Assembly (NCBI GenBank): GCA_964558465.1
Contig: CAZLEF010000077.1
Coordinates: 1-33,805 of the forward strand
Source of the DNA: JACJYC01 sp964558465
GTDB taxonomy: Bacteria > Bacteroidota > Bacteroidia > Chitinophagales > Saprospiraceae
Direction of reading: 5' to 3'
DNA length: 33,805 nucleotides
Shown: positions 15,085 to 22,958 of the stretch, piece after piece
How the letters are laid out: each line of letters begins with the position of its first letter
Position numbering within the stretch: the first letter of the stretch is position 1
The notes under the pieces: generated by a model
Databases searched by the model: none
What the model was told of the DNA's origin: nothing
Seen by the model: the letters and a program-made list of their open reading frames with translations, nothing else
Program-made: the position numbers and the translations under genes

Positions 15085-15573
15085 ATGAAAATTTGGGATA
15101 AATTATTTTTTTTATCTGCCGGTTTCATGCTCTGCGCCGGCCTTACCCTGGCGCAGACCAATACCGGCCCGATCCGGATCGAAGGATATTACCGCGGCGA
15201 CGGCTCTTTTGTGAAACCGTATTTCCGCACCGCGCCCAACCTGGAAAACTCCGGCCGGTTTGCAAGCAGGCCCAATGGCAGTTTTTATGCGGGAACACCC
15301 GGCTGGATGACGCCGGGCAGCAAATTCAACACGCTGTATTATACCGAATCGCCGCCGGCGCCCTCCCCGGTTCCGTTATACCCGGACAGGATATACATCC
15401 AGGATGAATTCGGCGTTTTTAATGCGTATCTGAAACAGGAAGACAACCGGACTTACAAGGTGTACAACCTCGCCGACCAGCATATCCTGTACCTGTCGGT
15501 CACCCACGAAGAGGAGTGGCGGATCTATGATGTGGACGGAAGAATGATTAAAATGCTGTTTTTGGCGGAATAA
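15085..15573 (+). CDS. Small secreted protein of unknown function
   Basis: A 162-residue protein with a signal peptide at residues 1-23 (LFFLSAGFMLCAGLTLAQ). After cleavage, GYYRGDGSFVKPYFRTAPN (about 35-53) resembles a short motif seen in many small bacterial secreted proteins: GYxRxDGTxVxPHxRTxPN, with Gly/Asn-rich sequence after it. That resemblance supports a real gene but gives no function. The C-terminal half is mixed beta sequence ending in WRIYDVDGRMIKMLFLAE. The gene is nose-to-nose with the deacetylase gene, the two stops meeting at 15573/15574 with no gap. No enzyme motif was seen. Confidence 0.65.
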   Translation: MKIWDKLFFLSAGFMLCAGLTLAQTNTGPIRIEGYYRGDGSFVKPYFRTAPNLENSGRFASRPNGSFYAGTPGWMTPGSKFNTLYYTESPPAPSPVPLYPDRIYIQDEFGVFNAYLKQEDNRTYKVYNLADQHILYLSVTHEEEWRIYDVDGRMIKMLFLAE

Positions 15574-16593
15574 TCATTGTTTCGCCAATTTTTTGACGAA
15601 CGCCGGGGTCTCCGGTTCACCCTGAAAAAATTCACCCTTATGGCCCGCCGACAGCGCCCAGCGGTCCAGCCAGGATATCCCCCATTTTCCGAAAACGGCG
15701 ACCTCTGTTTCGTAAGCCTTGTCTTTTAATGCTTCTTCCAGTGAAACAAACTGGTATCCGTTTTTCTTGAACATATCCGCCAGTTCATCCATATAATCGG
15801 CATTGAGCGCGTTGGCGTGGATCAAAAGGGTATGCCGGATATTTCGCCCAAATAATTTGGCAGATTGGTTTTCAAAATATTGGAGTTTTTTCTCCATATA
15901 ATCAATATACGCCTCACCGGTTTTTTTCATCAAAACCGTATCTTTTATAACCATAACACTGTCGTAAGCATAGGCGAACACATATTCTTCATTATCGAGG
16001 GTTACCGGTGCAATTTGATAACCGGCGCCGGCCAGGAAACTTTGAAGCGAATCAGCTTTTTCCTTGGTTTCCCCGGCGTGCAAATAAGGGTGCCTGAAAT
16101 AACGGGGTGTTTTCCCGAATTCGGCCATCAGTTTTTTGGTGTGGATTTCGCCCCTGATGATTTCATTAAAATAGGAATCGAAATCCGTGCCGTTAAAATC
16201 GATATGGGAATACGTGTGGTTGCCCAATTCCAGGCCGCATCGCAGCCATAATTTAAGCAGATTGACTCTTTCGGGGTTGAGGTTCCCGTTTTTGAATAAT
16301 TTTCCTTCGTTTACAAAACCGATCGCGGGGATCTGATGTCGGGCCAGTTTCTCCAACAATTTTTCCGTCATTTTCAATTCAAAATCAGCGCCCCGGTGGC
16401 GGTAGGGAACGACCGGCAAATCGTCGATGGTGAAACAAACCATTTTGGGGGCTTTGAGGTAAAACCGGGCGCTGACTTCGATATCTTTCACTGCAAGCGC
16501 CACATGGTTGTAGCCGGTTGTGGCGATTTGAGCCACCACCAGGTCAAAAGTTAAGGCAAAGCCAAAGAAGAGCGGCAAAATTTTCCTGATCAT
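15574..16593 (-). CDS. Secreted NodB-type polysaccharide deacetylase with a VOC-like N-terminal segment
   Basis: A 339-residue protein. Residues 1-21 are a signal peptide. From residue 50 onward it is a NodB fold. CFTIDDLPV carries the catalytic-base and metal Asp (D57, D58), NHTYSH carries the metal histidines (H126, H130), RYFRHPYLHAGET is motif 3, and LLIHANALNADYMDEL supplies the late His. Such enzymes remove N- or O-acetyl groups from glycans such as peptidoglycan or chitin-like polymers; the substrate is unknown. Between signal peptide and NodB lies NHVALAVKDIEVSARFY (29-45), which is the first strand and helix of a glyoxalase/VOC domain, not part of any deacetylase. The two join in frame near residues 46-50, suggesting deletion of most of a VOC gene. 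The gene has its own promoter. Confidence 0.85.
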   Translation of the reverse strand: MIRKILPLFFGFALTFDLVVAQIATTGYNHVALAVKDIEVSARFYLKAPKMVCFTIDDLPVVPYRHRGADFELKMTEKLLEKLARHQIPAIGFVNEGKLFKNGNLNPERVNLLKLWLRCGLELGNHTYSHIDFNGTDFDSYFNEIIRGEIHTKKLMAEFGKTPRYFRHPYLHAGETKEKADSLQSFLAGAGYQIAPVTLDNEEYVFAYAYDSVMVIKDTVLMKKTGEAYIDYMEKKLQYFENQSAKLFGRNIRHTLLIHANALNADYMDELADMFKKNGYQFVSLEEALKDKAYETEVAVFGKWGISWLDRWALSAGHKGEFFQGEPETPAFVKKLAKQ

Positions 16594-16648
16594 CCGTCAA
16601 TCTATTTTTTCAGACATATCGGAATCTTCCGGTGGAGGGTTCCGCCGC

Positions 16649-16680
16649 GCAAGATAGTTTTTGCGGATGAATCGATCAAA
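16649..16680 (-). promoter_or_regulatory. Promoter of the deacetylase gene (TTTG-N20-TATCTTGC)
   Basis: On the minus strand TTTG (16680-16677) is followed after 20 nt by TATCTTGC (16656-16649). This fits the Bacteroidota -33 TTTG / -7 TAnnTTTG arrangement with one mismatch, and ideal spacing. Transcription would begin near 16642, leaving a leader of about 50 nt. Confidence 0.55.
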
Positions 16681-16712
16681 TTTGAAAACCGAAAACCGGA
16701 ATTGGATGGATC

Positions 16713-17969
16713 TTAACGGCCTATTACTTCTTTAATCGATTTTTCAATAATCCTCAGGCAGGTCCTGATCTGTTTTTCGGTAATGACCAATGGCGGCGCC
16801 AACCGGATCTTGTTGCCGTGGGTGGGTTTGGCCAGCAGCCCATTGTCCCTGAACCGCAGGCAAATATCCCAGGCCAGGGAGCTGTTTTCATCCGAATCGA
16901 TGACAATGGCGTTGAGCAGGCCCTTGCCGCGTACGGTTTTAATGACCGGATTCCGGCGGGCGATGTCCTCCAGGCCGGCCCTGAATATTTCGCCCAACCG
17001 GGCGGCGTTTTCCGCCAGGTTTTCATCGATCACCACCCGCAGCGCTTCCATGGCGACCGCGCAGGCCAGCGGATTTCCGCCGTAGGTAGAACCGTGTTCG
17101 CCCGGTTGAATGGTCAGCATGATCTCGTCGTTGGCCAGGACGGCGGATACCGGCAGTACGCCCCCCGACAAAGCCTTGCCCAGAATGAGCATATCGGGCC
17201 GGACATCCCCGCAGGCCAGCAGGGCGCCAGTGCGGGCAATCCCGGTCTGGATCTCGTCGGCGATGAACAGCACGTGGTGATCCCGGCAGATTTGTGCGAC
17301 CCCCCAGAGGTATTGGTCGTCGGGTACCACCACCCCGGCTTCGCCCTGGACCGGTTCGACGATGAACCCCGCAATGTTTGGATCATTGGCCAGCGCGTCG
17401 CGCAAGGCGCCCAGGTCGTTGTAAGGGATGGTTTCGATCCCTCCCATGAACGGGCCAAAACCCTTCCGGCTCGAAGGGTCGGTGGAAGCGGACACAACAG
17501 AAAGGGTCCTGCCATGGAAATTGCCCCGGGCAAACAGGATCTTTGCCTGGTTTTCAGGCACGCCTTTGACCTGGTAGGCCCATTTTCGGCACAACTTCAT
17601 GGCCGTTTCAACCGCTTCCACCCCTGAGTTCATCATGAGCGCCTTGTCGTACCCAAAAAGCCGGGACATGAATTCCTCACATTCTCCCAAAAGATTATTG
17701 TAGAAGGCCCTGGAAGTGAGGGTCAACGTTTCCGCCTGTTTTTTCAGCGCCCGGATGATCCGCGGATGGCAATGGCCCTGGTTGACCGCCGAATAGGCCG
17801 ACAGGAAGTCGAAATACTTTTTGCCTTCCACATCCCAGACAAATATACCCTTTCCGCGGCTCAGCACCACAGGAAGCGGATGATAATTATGGGCCCCATA
17901 CCGGTTTTCTTTCTCAATAAGAGCCTCCGAAAGGCTGAATGTTGTATTTTTGGTCGCTGCGGTTGCCAT
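16713..17969 (-). CDS. rocD: Ornithine--oxo-acid aminotransferase
   Basis: A 418-residue class III PLP-dependent aminotransferase. It converts ornithine and 2-oxoglutarate to glutamate-5-semialdehyde and glutamate in arginine/ornithine catabolism, in the cytoplasm. N-terminal ENRYGAHNYHPLPVVL is characteristic of ornithine aminotransferases, with the Tyr and neighbouring residues that read the substrate. MMNSGVEAVETAMKL binds cofactor phosphate, and FHGRTLSVVSASTD follows. ADEIQTGIARTG holds the Asp that contacts the pyridine nitrogen (D238). The Schiff-base lysine is K265 in LGKALSGG. Length is normal and every key residue is present. The start is 144 nt from a divergent Lrp/AsnC gene, a classic arrangement for amino-acid-responsive control of a catabolic gene. 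Confidence 0.93.
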   Translation of the reverse strand: MATAATKNTTFSLSEALIEKENRYGAHNYHPLPVVLSRGKGIFVWDVEGKKYFDFLSAYSAVNQGHCHPRIIRALKKQAETLTLTSRAFYNNLLGECEEFMSRLFGYDKALMMNSGVEAVETAMKLCRKWAYQVKGVPENQAKILFARGNFHGRTLSVVSASTDPSSRKGFGPFMGGIETIPYNDLGALRDALANDPNIAGFIVEPVQGEAGVVVPDDQYLWGVAQICRDHHVLFIADEIQTGIARTGALLACGDVRPDMLILGKALSGGVLPVSAVLANDEIMLTIQPGEHGSTYGGNPLACAVAMEALRVVIDENLAENAARLGEIFRAGLEDIARRNPVIKTVRGKGLLNAIVIDSDENSSLAWDICLRFRDNGLLAKPTHGNKIRLAPPLVITEKQIRTCLRIIEKSIKEVIGR

Positions 17970-17994
17970 GGCGCTGGTCTTTTGATTTCAGTCT

Positions 17995-18002
17995 CAAATT
18001 TA
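17995..18002 (-). promoter_or_regulatory. -7 box (TAAATTTG) of rocD
   Basis: The minus strand reads TAAATTTG, a full match to TAnnTTTG, 26 nt before the rocD ATG. The identical octamer on the plus strand (18036-18043) serves the divergent regulator. A -33 TTTG was not clear, so rocD may need an activator. Confidence 0.5.
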
Positions 18003-18011
18003 CGCATTTTT

Positions 18012-18043
18012 CTTGACACTTGGCATGAATTTAATTAAATTTG
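18012..18043 (+). promoter_or_regulatory. Promoter of the Lrp/AsnC gene (CTTG-N20-TAAATTTG)
   Basis: CTTG at 18012-18015 and TAAATTTG at 18036-18043 are separated by 20 nt, fitting the Bacteroidota -33/-7 pattern. Transcription would begin near 18050, with a ~64-nt leader that holds the inverted repeat at 18064-18079. Confidence 0.5.
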
Positions 18044-18063
18044 ACTTTTTTTGATCTTTTTTT

Positions 18064-18079
18064 AAGTCAATTTTGACTT
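18064..18079. promoter_or_regulatory. Probable Lrp operator (AAGTCA-N4-TGACTT)
   Basis: A symmetric AAGTCA/TGACTT pair with a 4-nt centre lies in the leader of the Lrp/AsnC gene. Related TTGAC half-sites occur at 18013, 18041 and 18074, spaced 28 and 33 nt, close to whole helical turns. Phased AT-rich sites of this kind suit the octameric Lrp family. This is inference from symmetry and position. Confidence 0.45.
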
Positions 18080-18113
18080 TTTATCAATTTAATAGAATCA
18101 TTTTTAAACTAAA

Positions 18114-18584
18114 ATGAATAATAGCACCCCTTCACAAAATCTGGATGATTTTGATGTTCAGATCCTTAAATTCCTTGAAACCGACGGTCGGATGGCCTTT
18201 TCCGCCATCGCCTCGGAACTGGGCATTTCCAACACCATGGTTCACCAGCGGGTGGCGAAAATGACGGAACAAGGCATTCTGGAAGGCATTAAACCGGTAT
18301 TGAACGAAAAAAAGATCGGCTATGACTGGGGCGCATTCACGGGGCTGACCCTTGAAAAAGACCATGATTCCGAACGCATTATCGAGGAACTGAAGCAGAT
18401 ACCTGAAGTGACGGAATGTTATTATATCACCGGCACCTTTACCCTGTTCATCCGTATTCTGGCCAAAAACCACGAGCATATGCGGCAGATCCTGTACGAG
18501 CGGATCGACAATATCAAGGGTATCGCAAAAACGGACTCGATTATGGACCTGGGGTGCGCGTTCCGGCGGAATATTGTGTTGTAG
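18114..18584 (+). CDS. Lrp/AsnC family transcriptional regulator
   Basis: A 156-residue protein of standard length for the family. Residues 10-60 are the AsnC-type winged HTH (DDFDVQILKFLETDGRMAFS, then IASELGISNTMVHQRVAKM, which contains the recognition helix). Residues ~65-145 are the RAM/AsnC ligand domain, with the expected beta-alpha-beta pattern and VTECYYITGTFTLFIRI, whose GxxD-like loop binds amino acids and builds the oligomer. It is divergent from rocD and probably controls it in response to ornithine, arginine or a related amino acid, as well as its own gene. The ligand cannot be read from sequence. A repeat array begins 3 nt after the stop. Confidence 0.9.
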   Translation: MNNSTPSQNLDDFDVQILKFLETDGRMAFSAIASELGISNTMVHQRVAKMTEQGILEGIKPVLNEKKIGYDWGAFTGLTLEKDHDSERIIEELKQIPEVTECYYITGTFTLFIRILAKNHEHMRQILYERIDNIKGIAKTDSIMDLGCAFRRNIVL

Positions 18585-18587
18585 GAA

Positions 18588-18684
18588 TTGGTTCGATTGG
18601 TTCGATTGATTCGATTGGTTCGATTCCTCGAATCAACGCATCAACAAATCAACGCATCAACAAATCAACGCATCAACAAATCAA
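18588..18684. repeat. Mosaic repeat: ATTGGTTCG units then three 16-mer ATCAACGC units
   Basis: About four copies of the 9-mer ATTGGTTCG (18588-18625) are followed by three perfect tandem copies of AATCAACGCATCAACA (18631-18678) and a partial fourth. Both unit types also occur at 13383-13480 and, inverted, at 4683-4795. The array fills most of the 120-nt gap between the Lrp gene and the lipid A deacylase gene. No promoter was recognised in the remainder. Confidence 0.8.
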
Positions 18685-18704
18685 TGGGATTGTTATAAAT
18701 CGCC

Positions 18705-19811
18705 ATGAAGTTTGCTTTTTTATACCCGAAAATATTCCTGATTGGCGCGGTAGGCCTGGCAACCTGCGGTGAACTCCGGTCATTCCATACTGCCGACAGC
18801 ACCGGTCTGGTCAAATTCCTGGGTCTAAGGCCGCATTACGGCTTTGTCCTCATCCATAGCCGGGAACTGGCGCCGGTCCGGCATTCCAATCCGTTTGGCA
18901 TGGAATTGAACCTGGCCTGGCAAAAAACCTCAGCGAGGGCCTGGGAATCCTGCAACTGTTACCCCCGGCTTGGTCTGGCGGCCACCTTTTGGGATTTTGA
19001 TCAGCCGGACATCCTGGGTTACGGCGCAACCGCCCTGTTTTTTATAGAACCGGTATTTGCGCCGTGGCGCCGGGCCAGTTTTTCGGTAAGGGCGGCGCTC
19101 GGTCTCTCCTGGCAATCCAGGCCTTACCATCCGCAGAGCAATCCTTTCAATCTGAGTTACAGCACATCGGTCGCTTTCCCGCTCCAGCTTGGCGGCGCCG
19201 TTCATTTCCGTTTACACCCGCAATGGGCTGTCGATCTGTCGCTCGTTTACAATCATATTTCCAACGGAGGGATCCGGGAACCCAACAAAGGTATCAACTG
19301 GCCAACGGCAGGGCTTGGGCTCGGGTACTACCTGCGTCCGCCGGAATTCAAAAACCGGGTAAAAAAAGATTGGCGCCAGAGCGGCCTCCCAAAATCCCGG
19401 CTCGATCTCACCTTTTTTATGGCCTTCAAGGAACCGGCAAGCAAATTGTACCTGTTCAGTCCGGGCTTCGAGGTAAAAGCCAGCCGGCAGGTTGCCCGCA
19501 TCAACGCAGTTACGCTTGGCGCAGAATGGATGTACGACAACGGAGCCCGCTATAAAATCGCCCAGGCAGGCCGGGATGAAAACCCGCAAAAAGGCGGACT
19601 TGCCGTCGGCCATGAGTTCTTGCTGGGTAAATTTTTATTCGCCCAGCAAATCGGTGTTTACCTCTATAAACCCTACCGGATGGGTGATGATCTTTACCAG
19701 CGGTACAGTATCCTCTACCGGGCTTCCGGGCGTCTTGCTGCGGGTATCAGCCTGAAAGCCCACCGCCATGTCGCTGATTTTATTGATTTCCGGGCCGGGG
19801 TTTCTTTTTAA
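18705..19811 (+). CDS. Acyloxyacyl hydrolase / PagL-like lipid A 3-O-deacylase
   Basis: A 368-residue predicted outer-membrane beta-barrel. Residues ~1-25 are a probable signal sequence. Amphipathic strands follow throughout. The diagnostic segment is VYNHISNGGIREPNKGINWP (about 181-200), which matches the PagL active-site pattern HxSN...NxGxN: H184 and S186 form the catalytic dyad and N187 and the later Asn shape the oxyanion site. LGLGYYL follows, as in PF09411. The enzyme removes an acyl chain from lipid A in the outer membrane, altering permeability and immune recognition. Classical PagL is only ~150 residues, but Bacteroidota homologues are commonly ~350, so the length is normal for them. 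It converges with the regulator gene, with only 18 nt between their stops. Confidence 0.82.
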   Translation: MKFAFLYPKIFLIGAVGLATCGELRSFHTADSTGLVKFLGLRPHYGFVLIHSRELAPVRHSNPFGMELNLAWQKTSARAWESCNCYPRLGLAATFWDFDQPDILGYGATALFFIEPVFAPWRRASFSVRAALGLSWQSRPYHPQSNPFNLSYSTSVAFPLQLGGAVHFRLHPQWAVDLSLVYNHISNGGIREPNKGINWPTAGLGLGYYLRPPEFKNRVKKDWRQSGLPKSRLDLTFFMAFKEPASKLYLFSPGFEVKASRQVARINAVTLGAEWMYDNGARYKIAQAGRDENPQKGGLAVGHEFLLGKFLFAQQIGVYLYKPYRMGDDLYQRYSILYRASGRLAAGISLKAHRHVADFIDFRAGVSF

Positions 19812-19829
19812 CCGCCAGGCTCGACTTCA

Positions 19830-22730
19830 TTAATACTCCAGAATAAACTTCGACAAATTCTGTCCATGGTCCAGCCCCAATTTTTTGCGGAGGCGGTAAC
19901 GGGCGATTTCCACCCCCCGGAGGGAGATGCTCATGAGGTTGGAGATTTCCTTGGTACTCAGGTTTAGCCGCAACAAAGCGCAGAGTTTTTGTTCATTGGG
20001 CGTGAGGTCATGGAACTGTTCCCTTAAACGGTTCAGAAAGTCTCCGTGAACCTGGTCAAAATGAAATTCAAACTGTTTCCAGTCTTCCTGAAGCCTCAGA
20101 GTCGTGTCTATCTCCCTTACGATCCTCTCCAGTGCTTGTTTCGTTTCCAGGCTTTTCCCTTTTCGCTTCACCTCTTTCAGTTCTTCTTTGATGGTCTCCA
20201 TGAACTCGTTTTTCACCACCAGGTTCATGGTGGAAGCAGCCAGCAGGTTGTTGATATGCCGCAGTTCGCTTTTCATTTTATCTTCCTCTATTTGCCGTAC
20301 CTCTTGTTCCTTTTGCCGTTCTATTTCTATCAGTTCCTGTTGTTTTTTAAAAAGCTCTCTTTTTTTTGTATCTTCCACTGCCAGTGTTTTCAGATGGTAA
20401 CGGTGCTTTTGCAGCCTGGATATCATCAGCAGTGACAGAGCGCCGAGCGCCACATATAAAATCCGGGCCGGCAGGCTCCTGTGAAACGGCGGTTTTACCC
20501 TCAAAAAAAGGGACTGGCTGGTTATTATTTGCCCCAGATCGTTTTTGGTCTGCACGCTAAACTCGTATTCGCCTTCTTTAAGATTGGTGTATTCTTTGAC
20601 CGCAGAGTGGGTCCATTCCCCGTAATCCTCATCGAAGCCCTTCAAATAATAGCGAAACTGCTGGTTGTTCATTTCATTGAACTGAAAGGCCTCCACTTCG
20701 AACTGCAAAACTTTTGCCCGGTATGACACGGTCAATTGCGCCGGGCTTTCCGGTTTTTCTTCAAAGGGTTTTTGTGCATACAAAATGCTGTCTTCTGCTA
20801 CATTGATCACTTTGCTTACAATCAGCGGTTTTTCTGTTGCCAAACGGTTTTCCAGTTCGGGCCTGTACTGGATAAACCCTTCGTTGGCATTGAACAACAC
20901 TCCGTCGCCCGGATTCACGGAAAGGTTCAACAGGTCGTTGTTGAAGGAATAACGCAACTGAAACAAGGAGGACGGCACGAAGGTATAGTTGCCGGAACTG
21001 ATTTGCTTAAAATAACCTGCGATGTCTTCCGTGTAAACATGGACGTTTTTTTGGTTGTCCTGCACCAGCAAATAGACCGGTTGTTCGCCTATAACTTTGG
21101 AAAAGGTTTCCGACTTTGCGATGCGGTTGTTTACCTGATCAACCTTGTAAACCCCTTTTGGGGTGCCTAAATAGAGTTCGTTGTCAATCCGGCTCAAAAT
21201 AAGCTGTTCATCCACCGGCAGGCCCTGCCCGACGGATATTTTGTTGGCCGTCGCTGAGGTCAAACCGGGCGACAAGGACAGTTGGTACAAGCCTTTGTAA
21301 AACTGCCCGACCCAGATTTTTCCTTCCCGGTCTTCTTCAAAAAAACGGCTTGACTCCTCAAAGCCGCTGATTTTCCCAACGCCCTCCAATTCCAGCTTTT
21401 CATTAAACCTGAAAAGATACAGACCCGAGTAGGTGCCGCCGATCGCAAATTGCGGGTTTGACTGCAGCTGTTTTACCTGCCACAATCCATGCGTGTAGGC
21501 TATCCGTTTCGCCGTCCTCCCGCCGGCCAGCAGGAAAAGCCCGGTGTGATGCCCGGCATATAGTTTTCCGGCAATGTTTTGCATGCCGTAGGCGGGGCCT
21601 TCCGTCCCTTCAAGGAATACGCTTTGGGCAGTGTTTTTTGCCAAAAAGTAGATGCCGTTCGAGGTAGTATAGTAGACGCCTTCATCCCTTGCGTAGGCTT
21701 CGTAACCACTTCCCTGGATGTTGATTTCCTGGTTGATGAAGCGCATCGGGGAGTTGATGTCAATGAGGGCTATCCCGTTCTGCATGCCCGCCCACAGGTT
21801 CCCGGAGTAGTCCTGAAAGGCCCGCAGGCAGGCATTGGACAACAGGCCATCCCGGGTCGTGATGTTTTCGATGGATTGTTTTTGCAAATCAAACAGGAAC
21901 AAGCCGGCTGTCTGGGTAGAGATGGCCAGGCGGCTGTCTGAGAGCTGGAGAACATGGTTGACGTACTTGCCCTGCAGGACCTTGTTCAGGCCTTCGTATT
22001 TTCCCACAACCCCGAACGAGGTGGCAAACTCGATTTTCCCCGAATTGTAAACCAGGAGGTATCCGCCGTCCTTTGCGATGACCCCGGCGATGGTCTCATT
22101 GCTCGAATTGTGCAGATAGGAGGGGACGAGGAGTTCCTGGTCCCTTATTTCAAAAAGTTGTCCCTGCCTGCTTTGGGCAAATAGTTTCCCATTGGCCTGA
22201 AAGGTACGGTTAAAGCCATCCTTGTGCGCAAGGACGAAAATGGACTGGCCATCGTAGACGTAAATGCCCTGAAAGGTGCAGAAATAGACTTTTGAATTGA
22301 AAAGGAATACATCCCATACTTCATCGAAATCGGGGGAAGGTTGCGGTATTTTATCTACCAGCGACACCATATTCCAGTCGCCGTTAAAGTATCCGAACGC
22401 TCCCTGCGAACCAAAATACAAGCGGTTGGCTTTTTCGTCAAAAGCCAGGGAGCGCTGCTTCTTGCCCGTTTGGAAGGCATGCCTCTCCCACGCTTTTCCA
22501 TTGTAGGAAAGTACGCCGAGGTTGTTCGCCACAAACAGCGTCATATCCCTGTTTTGGGCAAAATCAATGTTCTGTATTCCGGCTTTATAGTCCGAGGGTG
22601 TAAAATTATGGATGGGGTATTTCCCCGAAAAAGCACGGCATGGCAGGCCCTGCAAAAGGGCAAGCACCAGACACAAAATGTACTTCGTGTTGGGTAGACA
22701 GTAATCGCCGTGAAAGTGACTAAATATCAT
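19830..22730 (-). CDS. Membrane-bound sensor regulator: Reg_prop propeller, Y_Y_Y, coiled coil, LuxR-type HTH
   Basis: A 966-residue protein built like the sensor half of a Bacteroidota hybrid two-component system but without kinase or receiver. An N-terminal signal/anchor (about 15-35) is followed by a periplasmic two-component-regulator propeller (about 40-650, with repeats such as LWAGMQNGIALID and IWVGQFYKGLYQL). A Y_Y_Y domain (about 690-748, RYYLKGFDEDYGEW) and one membrane helix (about 757-773) come next, then a cytoplasmic Lys/Glu-rich coiled coil (about 780-860). A LuxR/GerE HTH ends the protein (909-966: LTPNEQKLCALLRLNLSTKE, then ISLRGVEIARYRLRKKLGL). Ligand binding outside would therefore act directly on DNA binding. 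It is divergent from the glycosidase operon by 228 nt and is the obvious candidate regulator. A glucan oligosaccharide is a reasonable but unproven ligand. Confidence 0.88.
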   Translation of the reverse strand: MIFSHFHGDYCLPNTKYILCLVLALLQGLPCRAFSGKYPIHNFTPSDYKAGIQNIDFAQNRDMTLFVANNLGVLSYNGKAWERHAFQTGKKQRSLAFDEKANRLYFGSQGAFGYFNGDWNMVSLVDKIPQPSPDFDEVWDVFLFNSKVYFCTFQGIYVYDGQSIFVLAHKDGFNRTFQANGKLFAQSRQGQLFEIRDQELLVPSYLHNSSNETIAGVIAKDGGYLLVYNSGKIEFATSFGVVGKYEGLNKVLQGKYVNHVLQLSDSRLAISTQTAGLFLFDLQKQSIENITTRDGLLSNACLRAFQDYSGNLWAGMQNGIALIDINSPMRFINQEINIQGSGYEAYARDEGVYYTTSNGIYFLAKNTAQSVFLEGTEGPAYGMQNIAGKLYAGHHTGLFLLAGGRTAKRIAYTHGLWQVKQLQSNPQFAIGGTYSGLYLFRFNEKLELEGVGKISGFEESSRFFEEDREGKIWVGQFYKGLYQLSLSPGLTSATANKISVGQGLPVDEQLILSRIDNELYLGTPKGVYKVDQVNNRIAKSETFSKVIGEQPVYLLVQDNQKNVHVYTEDIAGYFKQISSGNYTFVPSSLFQLRYSFNNDLLNLSVNPGDGVLFNANEGFIQYRPELENRLATEKPLIVSKVINVAEDSILYAQKPFEEKPESPAQLTVSYRAKVLQFEVEAFQFNEMNNQQFRYYLKGFDEDYGEWTHSAVKEYTNLKEGEYEFSVQTKNDLGQIITSQSLFLRVKPPFHRSLPARILYVALGALSLLMISRLQKHRYHLKTLAVEDTKKRELFKKQQELIEIERQKEQEVRQIEEDKMKSELRHINNLLAASTMNLVVKNEFMETIKEELKEVKRKGKSLETKQALERIVREIDTTLRLQEDWKQFEFHFDQVHGDFLNRLREQFHDLTPNEQKLCALLRLNLSTKEISNLMSISLRGVEIARYRLRKKLGLDHGQNLSKFILEY

Positions 22731-22820
22731 AATTTATTAATAATAAATGAATTAGAGTGGTGAAAATACGATTTTGTAGTAATCGAAAAAATGTTTGATG
22801 CAATATTTGATGAGGTGTGA

Positions 22821-22854
22821 TTTTTTTTTTTGCTGATTTGTAGGGTTACATTTG
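22821..22854 (+). promoter_or_regulatory. Likely promoter of the glycosidase operon (T11 tract and TACATTTG)
   Basis: TACATTTG at 22847-22854 is a full TAnnTTTG -7 match. Eleven T (22821-22831) lie directly upstream where the -33 TTTG would be; a TTTG ends the run (22829-22832). Transcription would begin near 22861 with a leader of about 100 nt. Slippage in the T run would change promoter spacing. Confidence 0.45.
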
Positions 22855-22958
22855 AGTCATTGGCGATCCTCCGGGGCATCTTGCTTTGACTAAAGGTGGG
22901 GTTCAGGGGTTGGAATAATCGTTAAATCATCGTGATTTAGTTCTTATAAATAGTTATC

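Noticed and set aside
16818..17627. 269-codon plus-strand frame opposite rocD
   Set aside because: rocD is complete with all PLP residues; the opposite frame has no recognisable features.
18631..18684. Possible CRISPR array or iteron-type origin
   Set aside because: Three directly abutting 16-mers with no spacers, no rep or dnaA-box context, and the same units occur in other intergenic regions.
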